A DNA stretch of 64,000 bases from NCBI GenBank assembly GCA_030065875.1, contig JASJCR010000015.1, forward strand, positions 1-64,000. The letters are read 5' to 3'. This DNA comes from Ardenticatenaceae bacterium. Its GTDB lineage: Bacteria; Chloroflexota; Anaerolineae; Promineifilales; Promineifilaceae. Shown one piece after another: positions 60,646-64,000 of this stretch. How positions within the stretch are numbered: position 1 is the first letter of the stretch; every line of letters begins with the position of its first letter. The position numbers and the translations under genes are program-made. The notes beneath the pieces were generated by a model that saw nothing but the letters and a program-made list of their open reading frames with translations, made no database searches and had not been told where the DNA came from.

Positions 60646-61329
60646 ATGGCATTTAAATACGGTGGGACCATCAGCGAGCAAGTTCTCTCTGATCGCAATA
60701 ATACGTTTGCGATTTTACTAGATTTAGTCGGCCAGGAGAAAAAAATTCTGGAAATCGGCTGTGCAACCGGCTATATGACGGCTATTTTGCAGCAGCGTGG
60801 CAATCAGGTGTGGGGGGTAGAGATTGATCCGTTAGCGGCCGAAAAAGCCCGCCCGTTTGCTGAGGAAATTTGGGTTGGAAACCTCGACAAAGACGCTGAC
60901 CGAACTCAAATCAAGGGAACATTTGATGTAATCCTCATCGCGGATGTCCTGGAACACCTCGTTTTTCCGGCTGATCTGCTTAAATTTTTAACTTCACATC
61001 TTGCTGATGACGGGCAGCTTATCGTTTCGGTGCCCAACGTTGCTCACTGGAGCATACGACGCAACCTGCTGCGCGGCCGGTGGGATTTAACCGAAACCGG
61101 TTTGATGGATCGAACCCATCTTTACTGGTTTACTCGCCAAACCGGCCGGGAGTTATTGACCCAAGCCGGTTATCAGATTATCGATCAGCGCGCCTCTTAT
61201 GTTTTTCCGGCCCATAATCGGTTGAATTGGGGTCAAAAGTTTGTACAGCCTTTGCAAAAGTCAGGGTTTAATTTCTGGCCCTCCCTGTTTGCTATCCAAA
61301 ATATCTATGTGGCTAAAAAGGCCAGCTAA
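60646..61329 (+). CDS. Class I SAM-dependent methyltransferase
   Basis: A 227-residue methyltransferase. Motif I LEIGCATGYMTAIL (about residues 31-44), acidic motif GVEIDPLAAEKA, motif III DVILIADVLEHLVFPADLLKFL, and VPNVAHWSIRRNLLRGRWDLTETGLMDRTHLYWFTRQTG, an end block found in glycan-cluster methyltransferases. It probably methylates a sugar or a lipid-linked precursor. No strong ribosome-binding site precedes the ATG. A second relative lies at 63339. Confidence 0.9.
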   Translation: MAFKYGGTISEQVLSDRNNTFAILLDLVGQEKKILEIGCATGYMTAILQQRGNQVWGVEIDPLAAEKARPFAEEIWVGNLDKDADRTQIKGTFDVILIADVLEHLVFPADLLKFLTSHLADDGQLIVSVPNVAHWSIRRNLLRGRWDLTETGLMDRTHLYWFTRQTGRELLTQAGYQIIDQRASYVFPAHNRLNWGQKFVQPLQKSGFNFWPSLFAIQNIYVAKKAS

Positions 61330-61337
61330 TTAAGTTT

Positions 61338-62444
61338 ATGATCAAACACATTGCTATTGGATTTGGAGATTTTGTCGGCACGACCGGGCAGTATTTTGAA
61401 CGGTCCTTTAACCGCGATTACCAGGTGACGTATGTGGGTACCCCCTGGAAAGACCGGCCGGGGTATGCGCCCGACGAAGACTTGGCCGATCTGCTCAATT
61501 CAATGTCACCAAAACCTGATCTTTTTGTTTATATCGATTCTGGGAGCGTCCATTATTTTCCTCGAGGTTTGGAAAAACTTGAAATGCCGACGATCGGCTA
61601 TCTGATCGATGCTTACCCCCCGGAAACCGGTTTATCAAACAAGATGCGGCTGCGATTGGCCCCCTTTTTTGACTACTTATTTGTGGCCAACGCCGGCTGT
61701 ATCGATTTATACAGCAGCGGCCGAGACAATATGCCGGTTCGCTGGCTGCCTTTGGCCTGTGATCCGGAAGTGCAAAAAGATCATCAGCTCGAACGAATTT
61801 ATGATGTTGGCTTTGTTGGCAGCACCGGTGGGCCTTATGACGAACGTGGCCAGGCGCTTAATCTGCTTTCTTCGAAGTATACGATGAATGATTTTAGCCG
61901 CCCCTACTATGGGGACGATATGGCCCGCGTATACAGCCAATCAAAAATAGTTTTTAACATTACCCTGGGGCGTATCTTAAATATGCGTATTTTTGAGGTG
62001 CCTCCTTGCGGTGCGCTCCTGCTTACCAAGCGGGCAAATAATGGGCAAAATGAACTGTTTCGCGAAGGGGATCATTTTGATACCTTCGAAACCCTAGAAG
62101 AATTAGATGAAAAAGTGGCTTATTACTTGGCACACCCCGCAGAAAGAGAGGCCCTTGCTCGTGCCGGCCAGGATTGGGCGCTGCAAAATCATACCTATCA
62201 ACAGCGGGCGGAATCGATGATTCAAACGGTCTTGGATAATCCGCAGGAGAAGTTGACCGCACCGGCTAGAAAATGGACGGACGAGCAGGTGCTGCGTGAA
62301 TATACAGTGGTGCACAGCATGTTGAGGCTTGTTGATGCCTCTTTTACCAACGTAACCCTGGCTCGTCGCCACCATCCGCAGGTTGTTCGCCAGGCGGTGT
62401 GGGAGCTAACAAAAGCGTTGGGTCGGCGAGCAAAATATGGCTAA
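61338..62444 (+). CDS. CgeB-like glycosyltransferase
   Basis: A 368-residue protein of the CgeB/DUF3880-GT1-like family found in surface-glycan clusters. It contains FVYIDSGSVHYFPRGLEKL, TIGYLIDAYPPETGLSNKMRLRLAPFFDYLFVANAGCIDLY, VGFVGSTGGPYDERGQALNLLS and FNITLGRILNMRIFEVPPCGALLLTKRANNGQNELFREGDHFDTF, which shows the donor-site His/Glu pattern of GT-B enzymes. The acceptor is unknown. It overlaps the next gene by 8 nt. Confidence 0.85.
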   Translation: MIKHIAIGFGDFVGTTGQYFERSFNRDYQVTYVGTPWKDRPGYAPDEDLADLLNSMSPKPDLFVYIDSGSVHYFPRGLEKLEMPTIGYLIDAYPPETGLSNKMRLRLAPFFDYLFVANAGCIDLYSSGRDNMPVRWLPLACDPEVQKDHQLERIYDVGFVGSTGGPYDERGQALNLLSSKYTMNDFSRPYYGDDMARVYSQSKIVFNITLGRILNMRIFEVPPCGALLLTKRANNGQNELFREGDHFDTFETLEELDEKVAYYLAHPAEREALARAGQDWALQNHTYQQRAESMIQTVLDNPQEKLTAPARKWTDEQVLREYTVVHSMLRLVDASFTNVTLARRHHPQVVRQAVWELTKALGRRAKYG

Positions 62445-63351
62445 ACCACACCTTGATATTGTCATCGTCACTTACAACTCTCGGGATGAAATTGACGCTT
62501 GTCTCCAAAGTATCCTGGATCCCAAAGATCCGGTGGTTGGAGAGATCTTGGTGGTTGATAACGCATCGCCAGACGGCACTGCAGATTACGTGCAAGATCA
62601 CTATCCCGACGTGACGGTCATTTCTTTAACTGAAAATCTGGGATTTGCCGGGGCTAATAATGTGGGAATGGATCGATCTGCGGCGCCCTTTGTCCTGCTC
62701 CTCAATCCGGATACGATTGTCCAGCCTGGTGCCTTCCCCGCGATGTTGAAACCATTTGAGCAAGATCGTCGAATCGGGTTGGTTGGCCCAAAATTGCGCA
62801 ATACCGATGGAACACTTCAGCCATCCTGCCGGGAATTTCCAACCCTCTTGAGCCATTTAATCGGTATGAGTGAACTATATCGCTGGCCGTTTTTCCGAAG
62901 AATTTGGGGCCAACGGCTAAAAAGCTTGAGTGATCATACTCAGCCCACCCGAGTTGATTGGGTTTCAGGGGCGGTCATGTTAACCCGACGCGAAGCTGTA
63001 GAGCAGGTTGGCGGTCTGGATCCCCGGTATTTCATGTATACCGAAGAAATGGATTGGCAATATCGTTTAAGTAACGCTGGCTGGACAATCTGGTTTGAGC
63101 CTGGGGCTGTAGTGGTTCACATCGGGGGCGCCAGCACGCGACGCGTTCCGGCCCGTCGCATCATCTGGCAATATCAGAGCCTTTATCAATTTTATAAAAC
63201 CCATAAATCTCGCCTGGAATATGGGCTGCTGCGGTGCCTGGTATTTAGCGTGACGCTGCCCAAAGTTTTGGTTCTGGCCATCACCGGCCGGCAGAATGAA
63301 CGCCGCAATTCCCTACGGTCAGCATTTTGGAAAATCATATGGATGGGTTAA
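62437..63351 (+). CDS. Glycosyltransferase family 2 (rhamnosyltransferase-like)
   Basis: A GT-A fold enzyme, 304 residues. The nucleotide-sugar site is DIVIVTYNSRDEIDACLQSIL (5-25), FVLLLNPDTIV contains the DxD-like acidic site, CREFPTLLSHL and WVSGAVMLTRREAVEQVGGLDPRYFMYTEEMDWQYRLSNAGW carry the catalytic Glu/Asp and acceptor loop typical of rhamnosyl/mannosyl-type GT2. It overlaps the preceding gene by 8 nt and the following methyltransferase by 13 nt, so the cluster is tightly coupled. Confidence 0.92.
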   Translation: MAKPHLDIVIVTYNSRDEIDACLQSILDPKDPVVGEILVVDNASPDGTADYVQDHYPDVTVISLTENLGFAGANNVGMDRSAAPFVLLLNPDTIVQPGAFPAMLKPFEQDRRIGLVGPKLRNTDGTLQPSCREFPTLLSHLIGMSELYRWPFFRRIWGQRLKSLSDHTQPTRVDWVSGAVMLTRREAVEQVGGLDPRYFMYTEEMDWQYRLSNAGWTIWFEPGAVVVHIGGASTRRVPARRIIWQYQSLYQFYKTHKSRLEYGLLRCLVFSVTLPKVLVLAITGRQNERRNSLRSAFWKIIWMG

Positions 63352-64000
63352 ATCAACCTTTTTACGGCGGAGAAATTGATCCGCAAGATCATAACGATCC
63401 TCGAACGCGTATCGTGCAGCAAATTGACCGGGGATCTAACGTGTTAGAAGTCGGTTGTGGATCGGGCACGATCATTCACTTCCTGCAAACTCACCATCAA
63501 TGTCAAGTCATTGGTGTCGAACCTTCTCCGACCATGGCTAAGGCGGCCCGGGATGCGGGCTTGACGATCATTGAAGGGGACATAAACGATGGAGTCGTGC
63601 TCGATGAATTACAGGCTAGGGGGCCGTTTGACGCGGTAATTTTTGCCGACGTTTTGGAACATCTGTCAAATCCCTGGCAAACGCTTCGTCTAATCAAACC
63701 CCTGCTCAAACCGACCGGCCGGGCGTTTGCTTCGGTTCCCAACGTGGCCTTTTGGCGCTTGCGCCTCAATTTGCTGTTTGGGCAGTGGCGTTACACGGAA
63801 GGTCACCTGATGGACCACACCCATTTGCGCTGGTTTACGCGGAAGACCTTGCAGGAGTTGTTTGTTGACTGTGATTATCAGGTGTTGCAGCTGCAGCACC
63901 GCTGGGTGCCGCTTCCCGGACATCGTCTTTGGCGAATGATCCCCAACCACCTGCAGCTGTATGCTCGTCTGGCGGCCCGCTGGCCCGGATTATTTTCTTA
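63339..64000 (+). CDS. Class I SAM-dependent methyltransferase (3' end outside window)
   Basis: A frame starting ATG 63339, overlapping the GT2 gene by 13 nt, and open to the right edge. About 220 codons are visible. It has LEVGCGSGTIIHFL (motif I), GVEPSPTMAKAA, FDAVIFADVLEHLSNPW and SVPNVAFWRLRLNLLFGQWRYTEGHLMDHTHLRWFTRKTL, closely resembling the methyltransferase at 60646. The two may methylate different positions of the same glycan. Start and family are clear; the true length is unknown. Confidence 0.88.
   Translation, partial: MDGLNQPFYGGEIDPQDHNDPRTRIVQQIDRGSNVLEVGCGSGTIIHFLQTHHQCQVIGVEPSPTMAKAARDAGLTIIEGDINDGVVLDELQARGPFDAVIFADVLEHLSNPWQTLRLIKPLLKPTGRAFASVPNVAFWRLRLNLLFGQWRYTEGHLMDHTHLRWFTRKTLQELFVDCDYQVLQLQHRWVPLPGHRLWRMIPNHLQLYARLAARWPGLFS

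Noticed and set aside
1..64000. Prophage, integrative element or insertion sequence
   Set aside because: I saw no integrase, transposase, phage structural gene or tRNA-flanking att duplication; the only dispersed elements are short repeats.

Overview
The window looks like a chromosomal segment of a Chloroflexota bacterium, probably in or near the Anaerolineae/Ardenticatenia. That placement is an inference. It rests on the long acidic and Val-Glu-Thr-Arg stalks of the ABC solute-binding lipoproteins, a secreted beta-propeller ending in a C-terminal YLPLVIR-type tag, a nurA/herA/NYN-nuclease cluster, and squalene-synthase and geranylgeranyl-reductase homologues. No 16S gene, phage, insertion sequence or CRISPR array is visible. 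Only one tRNA gene was found.

Layout. 1-6303: a branched-chain amino acid (Liv) ABC operon, whose binding protein is an unusual tandem fusion cut by the left edge. 6342-8799: dnaN with its own promoter and terminator, then a secreted beta-propeller gene whose ribosome-binding site lies in that terminator. 8807-10755 (minus): chelatase subunit genes chlI and chlD, joined by a probable -1 frameshift site at an A9 run. 10929-16925: AIM24, YbaK-type deacylase, a lipoprotein metallopeptidase, icd and thiD. 17036-22327: a GbsR/MarR regulator with a palindromic operator, then nurA, a HAS-barrel-like gene, herA and an NYN nuclease with three WLxLF repeats. 22440-22875: a candidate structured small RNA with exposed CUCC motifs, and a 38-residue membrane microprotein. 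22920-33399 (minus): beta-CASP nuclease, RNase D, sugar epimerase, RecJ, LRR protein, P1 peptidase, tRNA-His, DinB, VOC and YcaQ-type proteins. 33701-39955: HEAT protein, WYL regulator, RNase III, an RmlD-like reductase, the primary sigma factor and alanine dehydrogenase. 40322-45873: a polar amino acid ABC operon. 45908-50341: App1-type phosphatase, GH114 protein, cyclophilin and a MraY/WecA-type transferase. 50414-54322: a very large O-antigen-ligase/TPR protein. 54658-57503: small membrane protein, squalene-synthase-like enzyme and geranylgeranyl reductase. 57572-64000: a surface-glycan cluster (GT4, flippase, two methyltransferases, CgeB-like GT, GT2) that runs off the right edge.

The intergenic DNA is itself notable. 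At least ten spacers hold degenerate 7-bp tandem arrays built on a few words (AGACNNS, GANATAC, AATNNNC/ATTGCTA), sometimes as opposed arms. They spill into the C-termini of neighbouring genes. A second, GC-rich hairpin repeat (GGCGCTGCGCGCC) recurs at three loci, and the octamer GCGGCCGC occurs at least 16 times where about one is expected. Several promoters share an extended -10 element (TGC plus hexamer), which places the nurA and rpoD start codons close to the predicted transcription start.

The strongest candidates for undescribed biology are the small RNA with anti-Shine-Dalgarno motifs at 22451-22660, the heptad repeat families, the chlI/chlD frameshift, the NurA/HAS/HerA/NYN module, and the tandem-fused Liv binding protein.
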